NCBI RefSeq assembly: GCF_050624435.1
Contig: NC_134541.1
Span: forward strand, 8,012,983 to 8,076,982
Source: Tenrec ecaudatus
Lineage: Eukaryota; Chordata; Mammalia; Afrosoricida; Tenrecidae
Length of the DNA stretch: 64,000 bases
Direction: 5' to 3'
Positions 11,746 through 21,245 of the stretch are shown piece after piece. How positions within the stretch are numbered: the first letter of the stretch is position 1; the number at the start of each line of letters is the position of its first letter. The notes beneath the pieces are model-generated. The model was not told the origin of the DNA. It saw nothing but the letters and a program-made list of their open reading frames with translations, and did not search any database. Both the position numbers and the translations under genes were made by a program.

Positions 11746-12232
11746 GGTAAGAATAACTAAGCAATTACATTTGTGGAGTGTTTTCTGCCGGGACTCTCCA
11801 GATACTTGGACATTGCACTGCTGGCTCATTTTTGTCATGTAGATCTCGGCCTTAATGTTACATCTTCTTGAAGGTCTCTGCTATTTACTTTCCTGTCTAA
11901 ATTCTCTGAGATCACGCCTGATGATGGCCTTCTATTTTTTCTCCACACAGTGATTTTCTCAGACACCACCCATCTGTCTACAGCCCTACTGGTCGGTCTG
12001 ACTTTCTTATCTCCACCCTTCCTTGTAGTTAGTTGCTCTATCTCCAGTGTCTAGAACAGCTTGGCCCATGGTAAGTATTTTGAAAATACTGATTGTTTAG
12101 GCTAATAAATAAATGAATGTAAACATCCTTAATATTTTTCTCAGTTGCAACAAAGAGAAAGGGTAAAATCCCTTGGATGTAATGCTTTGATTGAATCCTC
12201 AGGGCTTGGTAGGTCCTCAATTCAAAACTCAC
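11746..12232. other. Stretch without recognisable gene
   Basis: No gene or clear repeat. 'gtctagaacagcttggccca' and 'aataaataaatgaatg' near 12045-12118 may be the remains of an old mammalian repeat, but I cannot name it. Confidence 0.35.
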
Positions 12233-12430
12233 TCACCTTGGGTCCACTTCAACGCAGAGGGAGACTTTAGGATGGAGTAGAACTGCACCTGTGGGTTACT
12301 GTGACTAAATCTTTACAGTAGTAGAAAGCCTCATCTTTCTGCTGAGGAGCGACTTGTGGTTTCAAACTTCTGACACTGTGGTTAATTTGGCAGCCCAACA
12401 CTAACTAACTATTAAGCCCCCAGGGCTCCT
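12233..12430 (-). mobile_element. Afrotherian SINE
   Basis: 'gatggagtagaactgcacct', 'gtgggttactgtgactaaat', 'agaaagcctcatctttctgc', 'ttgtggtttcaaacttctga' and 'aagcccccagggctcct' give the complete minus-oriented SINE body and head. Confidence 0.8.
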
Positions 12431-13238
12431 ACCTAGATACTCCATAAATATTTGTTGAGTAAATACTTTTTCTAGACTCTGGGGATAAAATAGGAAACAA
12501 ATAAGAAACTATCCAGCTTTATAGATCTTGTTACATCAATGAACAATAGTTGGAGCATTGAAGTGACTCGCTATCTTAAAGCTTAAAAGAGACCTCTCCC
12601 CCCACCAAATAAAGTTAGAATGAATGCCTTCCTTTCGAAATAGGACTTACTAAATTCAGCTGCTAATGTACCAAAGTCTAATTTTGTTTAACTATAGTGT
12701 TTGGGGCTATCTGGTGCAGACTTGTATGTCCTCCCAAGACTCTGGGTTACGGAAAGATGCTCCGTTTTTCTGTGATCAGGTCTGCTCTAGACTCCCCTAG
12801 AAGCCTCTTCTGAGAGCTGCACTTAACATCCTTTCCATGTTATGTGCACGGGGGATGCTGTCTTTCTCTCTTCTGCAATGTATTATTGTAAACTTATTTT
12901 TCTTAAACTTTACGACTATGAGGACGTAGAGTGCCATTTATAACCATCAATTTCAAAGAAAGATTTGCTTCTTTCGACACATGCTGAAATCCCTCAGAGC
13001 CATTGCTAACCTAGGGGAGATGGCCTTGTTCTATTCGCTTGACTCTGTAGACGCAGATTTTCCAAGAAGAATTAGTTCTCCCCAATGGGTTCTTTCTTTC
13101 TGCACAGTGAATGCAGGAATTGTTCAGCTTATTCTAACCAGTGGATTCAATTGCTTATCAGCATCCTTGCTAAAAATAGATTATCCGATGATCAATTTCA
13201 CAATGCCTACCTTTAAGCAATCATTAAGTATTCCCTGA
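12431..13238. other. Stretch without recognisable gene
   Basis: No gene or repeat recognised up to the LTR-like element. The 85-codon ORF at 12981-13238 ends at the insertion site and has no known motif. Confidence 0.35.
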
Positions 13239-13708
13239 TGTGTTATGCTGGAATGACTAGAGGAAAAAAATCCACTGACCTCATATATGTATAAGAGAGA
13301 ATTTTATATCAAGAAGTAATTGTATATTAGGAAAATATCCCAGCCCAGTCCAACGCAAGTCCCTAAGCCTGATAATAGTCCATAAATCCAATACTAGTCT
13401 ATAAATCCCTCTGCAGACTCACACAGCCACATGCAATGATACAGAATTCAGGAAGGTCACAGGCTGGTGGGTGCAGAGTTGTGTGGATCCCATGGCAGTG
13501 GCCATATCATGGGGCTCCAGAGGTCTCTCTGTGACTCTTCAACAGGAAGGTGAAGGCACAGAGAGAAAGTTCCCAGGATCCTCCTGATGAGAAAGACACA
13601 CCCACCAGGAGGTACCATCAGGCTGTAACCTGACTTACAGGCTACACTCCACCCCTACACTTTTATATCTTTAAGTTGACACAAAAATTACAGTATGTAA
13701 CTACCACA
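13239..13708 (+). mobile_element. Complete solo LTR-like element
   Basis: Begins tgtgttatgctgg and ends taactaccaca, 470 bp. Flanks are cctga (13234-13238) and cctgg (13709-13713), a 5-bp duplication with one mismatch. The internal order matches the other copies: 'gtataagagagaattttata', 'cccagcccagtccaacgc', 'ctataaatccctctgcagac', 'caacaggaaggtgaaggcac', 'caggctgtaacctgactta'. No ORF of note. Confidence 0.75.
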
Positions 13709-13713
13709 CCTGG

Positions 13714-14199
13714 GCAGGAAAATCATGCCTCGGTTAACCCTCTCATAATTCATAGCACACATGGTCTCTGGCTTTGAATGCTTTCTTCAGTCTCACTATC
13801 TCTGTCACCAATAGATGTCCTATTTTCATCTGAGATATCTGAGATCATCTGATAGATCTGAGGACATTGTTAACCATGTCCAATAATTTCTGGGCTTTCA
13901 TGGTCCCTAAATAATTTTATAAATCCTAAATGCATTTACGTACCATTTTTTAAATGACAAAGTTTTCTAAATGAATGAATCATTCTATTCATTGCCAGAA
14001 ATAGAACTAAATGCACATACACAAATAAGTGTCCCTGAAACTGAAAATCTGATTAATATCAGTGGATAATTAAAGCAATGTCAATCATCTGTTTGCTATG
14101 TTATATTTTGCAAAAGGTTACCTTTTGGATAACATGTACAAAGGATCTCTTGGTTTTATTTCTATAATTACATGTAAATGTATAATTATTTCAATAACA
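13714..14199. other. AT-rich stretch without recognisable gene
   Basis: AT-rich single-copy-looking sequence. No gene or repeat recognised. Confidence 0.4.
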
Positions 14200-14262
14200 T
14201 TTTAATTAAAAATTAATTGGAGAAGAAACTCCAATTTTAATTAAAAATTAATTGGAGAAGAA
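14200..14262. repeat. 35-bp tandem duplication with a hairpin
   Basis: The segment starting ttttaattaaaaattaattg at 14200 recurs at 14235. Within it, aattggag and ctccaatt form an 8-bp stem around the loop aagaaa (about 14215-14236). It borders the polypurine tract. Confidence 0.8.
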
Positions 14263-14525
14263 TGGAGGGAAGTAGAAGGGTGAAGAAGGATAAAAATAGT
14301 AAAGGAAAGGGGAACAAAATAAGGGTAAAGGTGGAGGAAGTGGAAGAGAAAGAAGATGGAAGAGATACAAAGAGAAGGGAATGAGGAAGGGAAAAGAGGG
14401 AGAAAAAGAAAACATAGATGAAAGAGAAAAGAGAAATAAAGGAGGGAAGTTGGAGTAAGGGAAAGGAAGCATAGTAGGAAGTGGAAAGTAAAGAGAAATA
14501 TGGGAGGAAAGAGGCGGCGAGTAAG
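14263..14525. repeat. Polypurine (GA-rich) tract
   Basis: About 260 bases almost entirely of A and G on the plus strand. The minus-strand ORFs here (14241-14774 and 14248-14472) are phenylalanine/leucine/serine/proline-rich products of this composition, not genes. Part of the tract (14330-14415) is repeated at 15360-15440. Confidence 0.85.
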
Positions 14526-15335
14526 AAGACGGAGTAGCAAAATGGCGGGACGAATTGGAGGTATTTCCTCAGTAAATGTCAAGGGGCAACCTCCCAACTC
14601 AAAAGAGACACTTGAAGGCTTTATTCCATCATCCTTCAGAAGATTACCAGTTGGAGAGTGTGAATTATCATACAAGCATAGGAGAATGAACTCCTCTCTA
14701 TCAAGACAAGTCCCAAAGGGAGCAGTGCCTATCAAGTGGAATGCCGAATGGAATAGTGGGGAGTTCCTAAGCAAGAATTATGATTTGGAAAATTAGCCAT
14801 ATTTCTAGGTTTAGTCAACACAATACATGAATGAACGATGCAATTAACAGGATAGTGGTGTTGAGTATTTGAATGGTCTTTAGCCAATTTGCCAACCCTT
14901 CCTTGTGAAAGGCTGAATTAAATGTTATCCAGTTAGATCTTCCACTGAAAATACCAGACTAACCCAGAAATTTTGGTGTCTGATGAAAAGAGAATTTTGT
15001 TTTAATTTAGGCTCCACTGTTATTCAACTCAACGACTTTAGGCGAAACGGGATCATTTGGAATCTGGTGTCTTGCCTTCCTAAGCCTGCGGGCAACATGC
15101 TTGAATTGATGAAAGGAAGCATGTTTCAGAGTTGAACTAATCTGGATTTAAATCCTAGGACTAACAATAGTGATGTGGGCTTGGATATGTCGCCTAACCT
15201 GGCTGAAATGCGGGTAGTTCAGTAATGAGGGATTATAATCACCCTGAGCCTACAACTGCTGGGTAAGTGAGGCAGATGCATGTGAAGTCCCTGATGCATG
15301 GGAGCACGCAATTACAAATTCTTCGGTTACACTGA
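14526..15335. other. Stretch without recognisable gene
   Basis: No gene recognised between the two polypurine tracts. A plus-strand ORF (14500-14796) starts inside the purine tract and has no known motif. Confidence 0.35.
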
Positions 15336-15490
15336 TAAGGATATAGAGAAGGAGAAGATGAGGGAGGAGGTGGAAGAGAAAGAAGATGGAAGGGAAAGAG
15401 AAGGGAACGAAGAAGGAAAAGAGGGAGACAAAGAAAAGGGAAAGTCAGTGAACGAAGAAAGGGGACTAAAACAGGGAACTAAAGTGAGAA
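15336..15490. repeat. Second polypurine tract, related to the one at 14.3 kb
   Basis: Shares tggaagagaaagaagatgga (14341-14360 and 15371-15390, offset 1030 bases) and a similar continuation over about 80 bases. The lysine/glutamate-rich ORF at 15298-15522 is a product of this composition. Confidence 0.8.
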
Positions 15491-15511
15491 CGAATAAAAA
15501 TATTTTGAACA

Positions 15512-15697
15512 AAACCTGGTGATGTAGTGGTTACACATTGGGCTACAATCTACATGGTTGGCAGTTCAAAACTAACTGCGGCCATCAGGGAGAGAGACTA
15601 GGCTTTCTACTCAAACAGTTACTGTCTTGGAAACCCACAGGAGGTCATTGAGTCAGCATTGACTCGATGACAGTGAGCTTGATTTTGGTTTTTGAAA
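15512..15697 (+). mobile_element. Afrotherian SINE, near complete
   Basis: Plus-oriented: 'cctggtgatgtagtggttac', 'attgggctacaatctaca', 'ttggcagttcaaaactaact', 'taggctttctactcaaacag', 'aacccacaggaggtcattga', 'gcattgactcgatgacagtg', ending in a T/A-rich tail. Confidence 0.85.
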
Positions 15698-16085
15698 AGT
15701 GAATTAGCTATCTGATATATACTAAGCAATTTCATTCTTAATCTGCAAGGTAGATATTTGTATCCTTATTTGGGGGTTCAAAATGCTGAGAATTAGGAAT
15801 GCTGTTTTGGTGGTACAAAAGAGACCACAAGTCTGAAATATAATTTAAGGAGAATATATATTAAAGTCTTAAGTAGCACAAAAGCAAGTCAAAGAAAAAG
15901 ATTGATCATCTGGGTGAGGGATGTCCATATGAACTTTTGCACTTGTTTCGAGCATAAAAGAGACCCCGTATCTCAAATTGAATTTAGAAAGAATATTTAC
16001 TAACGCTTAAACAGGAAGAAGAAAAGACAAACCCAAAGATACATCATCCTGAGGAGGAGGATCAGTAGCACAAAGTCAACATAGT
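15698..16085. other. Stretch without recognisable gene
   Basis: Two weakly similar phrases occur about 130 bases apart ('aaaagagaccacaagtctga' near 15818 and 'aaaagagaccccgtatctca' near 15956), suggesting a local duplication. No family is recognised. Confidence 0.4.
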
Positions 16086-16093
16086 GTCTAGGG

Positions 16094-16286
16094 CTGTGGT
16101 TCTCAACCTGTGGGTTGCAGCCCTTTTGGGGGTCGAATGACCCTTTCACAGGGGTTGCCCAATTCATCACAGTAACAAGTTGATAGTTATAAACTTGCAA
16201 TGGATGTAATTTTGTGGTTGAGGGGTCACCACAACATGAAGAACTGTATTAAAGTGTTGCGGCATTAGGAAGGGTGAGAACCACTG
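16094..16286 (+). mobile_element. SPIN/URR1-like hAT non-autonomous DNA transposon
   Basis: The terminal inverted repeats read ctgtggttctcaacctg and ...gtgagaaccactg. Inside the 5' end are 'gggggtcgaatgacccttt' and 'cacaggggttgcc', and at the 3' end 'ggtcaccacaacatgaa' and 'gcggcattagg', which are characteristic of the SPIN/OposCharlie/URR1 group of hAT elements. It is 193 bp, lacks a transposase and is flanked by gtctaggg (16086-16093) and gtctagag (16287-16294), an 8-bp duplication with one mismatch that fits the hAT preference for nTCTAGAn. SPIN is a family known for horizontal transfer among tetrapods, including tenrec. Confidence 0.88.
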
Positions 16287-16294
16287 GTCTAGAG

Positions 16295-16777
16295 AGTCAT
16301 AGCCACGCTTCAGCTTAAATAAGGCCTAGAATGCAAAGGAAATTCAAAAATTCATGACTGGTGGCATATCAACGCATCACCGCTTCAGGTGATACTAGGG
16401 ATGTGGGAATGGAACTATAATTAGAACAAGTATATAATGTTAAACAGAAGTGATTACAAGATTCATCTAAGGCATTCCAGCTGAGGCAGGCCAGGTATAC
16501 ATGATAGGGCAGGGCTCATGACAATGTAACATCCAGGACTCCATATTATGGACACACCCAGGCACGCCCCTAAGAAAGACTGCTCTGGGGAGGAGTGGAG
16601 TTTACCCACTTTCCCAGGCATTCCTCCTGAAGGCAGGACTCTTCCCCTCCTTAATTAAGAGTCAGAAGGGTCAATGGAGGCTTAATCCAAGCATGGACTC
16701 TATGAATGGATTTTCACTTTGCAGTGTCAGCCATAACCTCCTACAAAAGGATGCTCAACATTTAAGTTCTCCTCCAA
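16295..16777. other. Stretch without recognisable gene
   Basis: No gene recognised. 'gacacacccaggcacgcccc' and 'gctctggggaggagtggag' near 16550-16600 resemble the 3' half of the LTR-like family, but I cannot define the ends. Confidence 0.35.
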
Positions 16778-17282
16778 TGTTTTGATAATTACACAATCTT
16801 GTGTCAAGTTGAGGATATTAAGAGTGAAGGCATGGATTCTAGCTTGTCAATCATGTCACAGCCTGATAAGGTCTACTTGTGGGCATGGCCTTCTCAGTAG
16901 GCTTCTTGGAACTTCCTCTCTTCCTCCACAGAGGCAGACATACATTCTCTCTGCTTCACTTTCAGAGAGCTGGAGAAGCCACGTGGAGACCCGCCCCAAT
17001 GCTGAGATGCTTCCACTGCCACTGGATTCACAAGACTTTTCATCCACTGGCCTGTGATCTTCATGTATTCAGCATCATTATACATGCCGTGAGAGTCTGG
17101 AGAGGAATTTATGGACTGGTATCGGACGTATGGGTTAATATTGGATTTAGGGACTTGATCTGGACTGGACTGGGATATTTTCTATATATACAATTGCTCT
17201 TGGAGATAAAGCTCTCTCTGACACACAAATGACTGTCTCTGGATTTTTTTCTCTGAGTTGTGTTAGTGAACCTGGAGTAACA
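16778..17282 (-). mobile_element. LTR-like element, diverged
   Basis: Minus-oriented member of the TG...CA family: 'acacaatcttgtgtcaagtt', 'gtgggcatggccttctcagt', 'agagctggagaagccacgtg', 'cacaagacttttcatccact', 'atcggacgtatgggttaata', 'aatgactgtctctggatttt'. The 5' end is rearranged (tgttactccaggttcacta on the minus strand) and the flanks show no matching 5-bp duplication. Confidence 0.7.
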
Positions 17283-17649
17283 GAAATGCATGGAATATAT
17301 GCAACAGACCTCAACACCAATGACATCTAACATAGAGTTTAGACAATCTCTAGTCAAGCTTTTACTATAATTTCACTGAAACATTTGATATTAGGTTCTT
17401 TGGTTGGGGAAGCAAATACATGGAAAGAATTTTAGGATGACTTCAGTAGAGAAACAAACCCAATGAAATGTTGTGTGAAACCAATCAGCTCCTGTAAACA
17501 TTTCCTCTCCAGTAACTCCTAGCCCCTCTCCCTTTCATCCTCCAGACTGGAGAGAACATTTTCCCATGTGACACTTACATTAACTGTGGCATAGTAGATA
17601 TTCAAAACATTTGAGCTCACTCCAATAGCAAAGAAAATGAAAGTATGCG
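17283..17649. other. Stretch without recognisable feature
   Basis: AT-rich, with no gene or repeat recognised. Confidence 0.4.
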
Positions 17650-18240
17650 TTTTAAATTGGCCCATGCAATTCAAACCTCGGTTGTTGAAGGGTCACTTGT
17701 CACGGGCCTTCTTTAGGTTCCAATCCACAGCAACCCTTTGTACGAGCAAAAGAACAAAGCCCGTCCAAGCAGCATTCTCCCGAGGGCTGTCATGTGTGAA
17801 TCCATTGTTGCAGTCACTGTAGTAACCATCCTCCTGAGTGTCTTCCTTTTATTTAATTTTTTATGGACCTGGTGTTAAGCATGATGTCTTCGTTTAGGGT
17901 TTGCTCCCTCACAGCATTATGCCCAAGTCTCACTGTCTTGCTTCCAAGGAGCTTTCCAGCTGTACTTAATTCAAGGCCGATTCATTCGCTGTTCTGGCAG
18001 TCCATGGCACTTGGAATGCTCTTTCCTAACACGTAATTCAAATGCATCGATGCTCCTCTGGTCTTCCTTGTATGTTGCTGGGCTTTCACATGCATGAGGC
18101 ACTTGAAAGTATCATGGTTGGGGTCAGATACACGTTAGTCCTCAAAGTGACATATTTGCTTTTTATCCTTTTTAAGAGATTAGGTTTAGCGGGTTTGCCC
18201 AATGCAATATATTACTTGATGTCTTGACAATCATGGGCAC
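17650..18240 (-). mobile_element. RTE LINE fragment, left part, split by an LTR
   Basis: Minus-oriented RTE 3' and RT C-terminal region: 'gaatccattgttgcagtcac', 'gttctggcagtccatggcac', 'ggctttcacatgcatgagg', 'agtcctcaaagtgacatatt', 'gggtttgcccaatgcaatat'. It ends at ggcac (18236-18240) and continues at 19215 in the same order. Confidence 0.8.
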
Positions 18241-18324
18241 TGTTTTAGGTAGGCTTACTATAAAACAAATCCAGAGATACTCATATGTGTGTAAGAGAGA
18301 GTTTTGTATATATATAAAAAAATA

Positions 18325-18640
18325 CAGAGGGAACTGATTACAAAGATCCACATGTGACCTCCTCCCTGGGGTATGGACAACAGAAAAGGGGGTGAAGGGA
18401 GACACCTGATAGGGCAATATATGACAAAATAATAATTTATAAATTATCAAGGACTCATGAGGGAGGGGAAGCGGGGAGGGAGGGGAAAAAGAGGACTTGA
18501 TGCAAAGGGCTTAAGTGGAGAGCAAATGCTTTGAAAATGATTAAGGCAAAGAATATACAGATGTGCTTTATACAATTGATGTATGTATGGATTGTGATGA
18601 GTTGTATGAGTCCCTAACAAAATGTTAAAAAAAAAAAAAG
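18325..18640 (+). mobile_element. L1 3' UTR fragment nested in the LTR
   Basis: Begins 'cagagggaactgattacaa', runs through 'gggtgaagggagacacctga', a polypurine stretch at 18457-18495, 'gcaaagggcttaagtggaga', 'gtgctttatacaattgatg' and ends 'tccctaacaaaatgttaaaa' with an A-tail. 5'-truncated and near-identical in order to 48150-48465. Confidence 0.85.
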
Positions 18641-18653
18641 AAATCAAAGATGG

Positions 18654-18773
18654 TAAAAAAAAAAAAAAAAGAACTAGAGGGGGCAATGCATGTACAGATG
18701 TGCTTTACACAATTAATGTGTGTATGGATTGTGATAAGAGTTGTATGAGCCCCTAATAAAACATTAAAAAAAA
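18654..18773 (+). mobile_element. Second copy of the L1 3' tail with its own A-tract
   Basis: After the first A-tail, another A-run (18654-18670) is followed by 'acagatgtgctttacacaat', 'gtatggattgtgataagagt', 'gagcccctaataaaacatta' and a further A-tail. It repeats only the last ~85 bases of the L1 3' UTR. This is either a second short insertion at the A-tail or a duplication during insertion. Confidence 0.75.
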
Positions 18774-19214
18774 CAATTGTAATTTGAGAAAACATTCAGC
18801 CCAGTCCAGATCAAGACTATAAGTCCAATATTAACCCGTATGTCGAATATCATTTTATAAATTCCTCTTCAGACTCACATAGCCACTTATAATGATACTG
18901 AGTACAGGAAGATTATAGGCATCAGGTGAAAAGTCTTGTGGATCCAGTGGCCACGGAAGCATCTCAATGCTGGCACAGGTCTCCATGTGGCTCCTCCAGC
19001 TCTTCTAGCATGGCTCCTCAACAGGAAGGTGAAGCTGAGAGAGAATGTGGCCTGCCTCTTCTGATGGCAGAATCTAGGGAGGAGAAGTTCTGAAAATCCT
19101 CATGAGAAGATCATGCCCCAAAAGAGTCATCATCAGGCTGTGATCTGATTGACAGGCTAGACTCCAACCCTCTATTTATTTATCAAGTTGATATAACATT
19201 ATGTAACTACCACA

Positions 19215-19915
19215 GGCACTGATGGTGAATCCAAGTAAAATTAATCCTTGACAACTTTGATATTTTCTCATGATGCTACTTTTTACCCCAATTTTGAATC
19301 CTTTTGTGTTTGTTGTTTGTTATACAATGAGTTGTCAGCCATACTGAAGATGGTCCTCTCTACCTTCACTCAGCAAGGTCATTTCATCTGTTTGTTAAGT
19401 CGTCCTCCCATCTGCAGGATGCGGTCTACTTCGTGTAGTCCATTTTCTCAGATGATTGCTCAGCATACAGACTGAATACGTACAATGAACACATATAGCC
19501 CTTACACACTTATTTCATGACTTTAAACCATGCATGATCACCTTGTTCTGTTCCAGTAGGTTCCTCACGGTCTACATACAGGTTCTGCATGAGCACAATC
19601 AAGTATTTTGGAATTCCTGTTTCGTCCAATGTTGTCCATTGTTTGCTATGATCCACACAATTGAATGTCTTTGCATTATCAATAAAGCACAAGTAAATAT
19701 CTCTCTAGCATTTTCTGACTTCAGCCAAGGTTCATCTAATCCTAGCAGTGATATCTCTCCCTCCACATCCTCTTTTGAATCTGGCTTGAATTCCTGGTAC
19801 CTTCCTATGGATGTACTACTGCAACTGTTTTTTAATTTGTCTTCAGCAAAAATTAATTGCACGTCATATTAAATGATATTGCTCAATAATTTCCACAGTG
19901 TTCTTTGGGATAATT
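19215..19915 (-). mobile_element. RTE LINE fragment, right part, RT-domain relic
   Basis: Continues the RTE after the LTR. On the minus strand, 19510-19692 still reads MCFIDNAKTFNCVDH and IPKYLIVLMQNLYVD, matching the RTE reverse-transcriptase stretch FIDYxKAFDCVDH and IPxHLIxLxxNLY. Further upstream is the degraded 'ttcctggtaccttcc' region. The copy is truncated at both ends and interrupted by stops. Confidence 0.82.
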
Positions 19916-19920
19916 GTGTT

Positions 19921-19951
19921 GGTTTGTTTGTGTGTGTGTGTGTGTGTGTTG
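19921..19951. repeat. TG-rich microsatellite
   Basis: A (TG)n run of about 20 bases flanked by TTGG-rich sequence at the junction of two RTE pieces. Confidence 0.85.
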
Positions 19952-19959
19952 TTGGGAGA

Positions 19960-20410
19960 CGCTGTCTGGTCAGTTCAGACTCATAGTAACCCCATGTACA
20001 ATAACATGAAACACCATGCAGCCCTGTGTCATCCCCCCAGTTGTTCTTGTGTCTGAGCCAATTAGTGCATTCACTCTGTCAATCCATTTATCCAGGGTTC
20101 GCCTCTTTTTCATTGCCTTCCATTTTTTCACTACTTTATCAAACATCATGTCCTTTTTCAGGGACTGAAACATGTTCCAAAAAGTCAGACAAACTCTTTC
20201 CATCGTTGACTTTGGGGAGCATTCTGGCTGTTTTCTTCCGAGACAGATCCATCTGTTCATTCGGCAACCCATGGTACTTTCAACATCCTTCACCAGAGCT
20301 ATCATTCCAAAGCATTTATTCTTCTTTGATCATCTGGATTCAATGCCCAACTTTCACATGCATATAAAGTGACGGAAAATATCATGGTTTAGGTCAGGCA
20401 TGTGTCTATG
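19960..20410 (-). mobile_element. RTE LINE 3' end
   Basis: Minus-oriented RTE tail: 'gttcagactcatagtaaccc', 'tgaaacaccatgcagccctg', 'gtgtctgagccaattagtgc', 'atcatgtcctttttcaggga', 'attctggctgttttcttccg', 'atccatctgttcattcggc', 'ctttcacatgcatataaagt'. Five-prime truncated. Confidence 0.82.
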
Positions 20411-21104
20411 TGTGGAAAGAGAGTAAAATTTGAAGGAAATTCGTCACACGATTGTGGAGGATGACAAGTACGAAATCCATGAGTCGGGCATCATACAGGA
20501 TGCTTCTCTTGATGGTTGCCATTGTAATGGCTGGCGAACCAAAGACCAGAGGAGTAGAAAAACATCAAGGGAAGGAAATGGAGAGAGAGGAAGGCGCTTT
20601 CTTTCGTTTGATGCCTGTAGTGTTGATGCAGTTCTGCTAGCTAACATGGTCTTAGAAATTGCGTCCTAGTTGTATCCTGATCATGAAAAACTCTGACATA
20701 CATGGTGACCATTAGAGGCCAGCGATAGTCTTTCAGTCCTCCTTTCACCTTGAGAGCCTGGTCCATGGAGGAGTGAGGGAACAGCCAGGAGAAAGCCAAA
20801 AACAAAACCAAAACCATTAAGGAAAGATGAAGATCCTCCATTATCTAAGAAACCACAAGTAAGGTGTCTAGTTCACCCTGCCTACACCATATTTCAGTGT
20901 CTGCTTTCTTTAATGAAGACACTAGGTCCAAGGCTGGCCAGGGCAGGAGGGACGTTGGTAAACCTCCCACAATGAGCAATCTCCTTTTTTTCATTGCTCT
21001 CCTCAATGGCACCTCTTCTGTTGCCACCAACATATTCAGAAGAACTATCTACCTATTAAGATAAGTGTAAATATTGGACTCTACTCCTTTCAATATAAAG
21101 CTGT
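20411..21104. other. Unassigned stretch with one signal-peptide-like minus-strand ORF
   Basis: No repeat recognised. A minus-strand ORF (20641-20841, 66 codons) begins MEDLHLSLMVLVLFLAFSWL, resembling a secretory signal peptide, and continues GLKDYRWPLMVTMYVRVFH. I do not recognise a family and see no adjoining exon in frame. It may be chance. Confidence 0.3.
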
Positions 21105-21245
21105 GGTGGGGCTGTGGCTAAACTCTCGACTGTTAACTGAAAGGTTGAAGGTTAGAGCGAACTTAGAGGCTCCCTGGGAGAAAGACCTAGTAGTCCGCCC
21201 TGTAAAGTGTGTAGCCTAGGAATCCATGGGGCTGCTTCAAATCTT
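21105..21245 (+). mobile_element. Afrotherian SINE, diverged
   Basis: 'gggctgtggctaaactctcg', 'ttaactgaaaggttgaaggt', 'gaggctccctgggagaaaga', 'tgtagcctaggaatccatgg' follow the plus-strand SINE order. Confidence 0.6.

Larger units (their letters stand above)
18241..19214 (+). mobile_element. LTR-like element inserted in the RTE and itself interrupted
   Basis: Starts tgttttaggtagg, ends taactaccaca, flanked by GGCAC (18236-18240 and 19215-19219). Its own sequence occupies about 18241-18320 and 18774-19214 ('aacattcagcccagtccaga', 'cctcttcagactcacatagc', 'ctcctcaacaggaaggtgaa', 'tcaggctgtgatctgattga'). The middle, 18325-18773, is foreign L1 sequence. Confidence 0.8.

Noticed and set aside
14241-14774. 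177-codon minus-strand ORF rich in Phe, Leu, Ser and Pro
   Set aside because: It is the complement of an A/G-rich tract and shows no conserved motif. The related tract at 15.4 kb gives a similar artefact.
15298-15522. Lys/Glu-rich ORF
   Set aside because: Composition artefact of the second polypurine tract.
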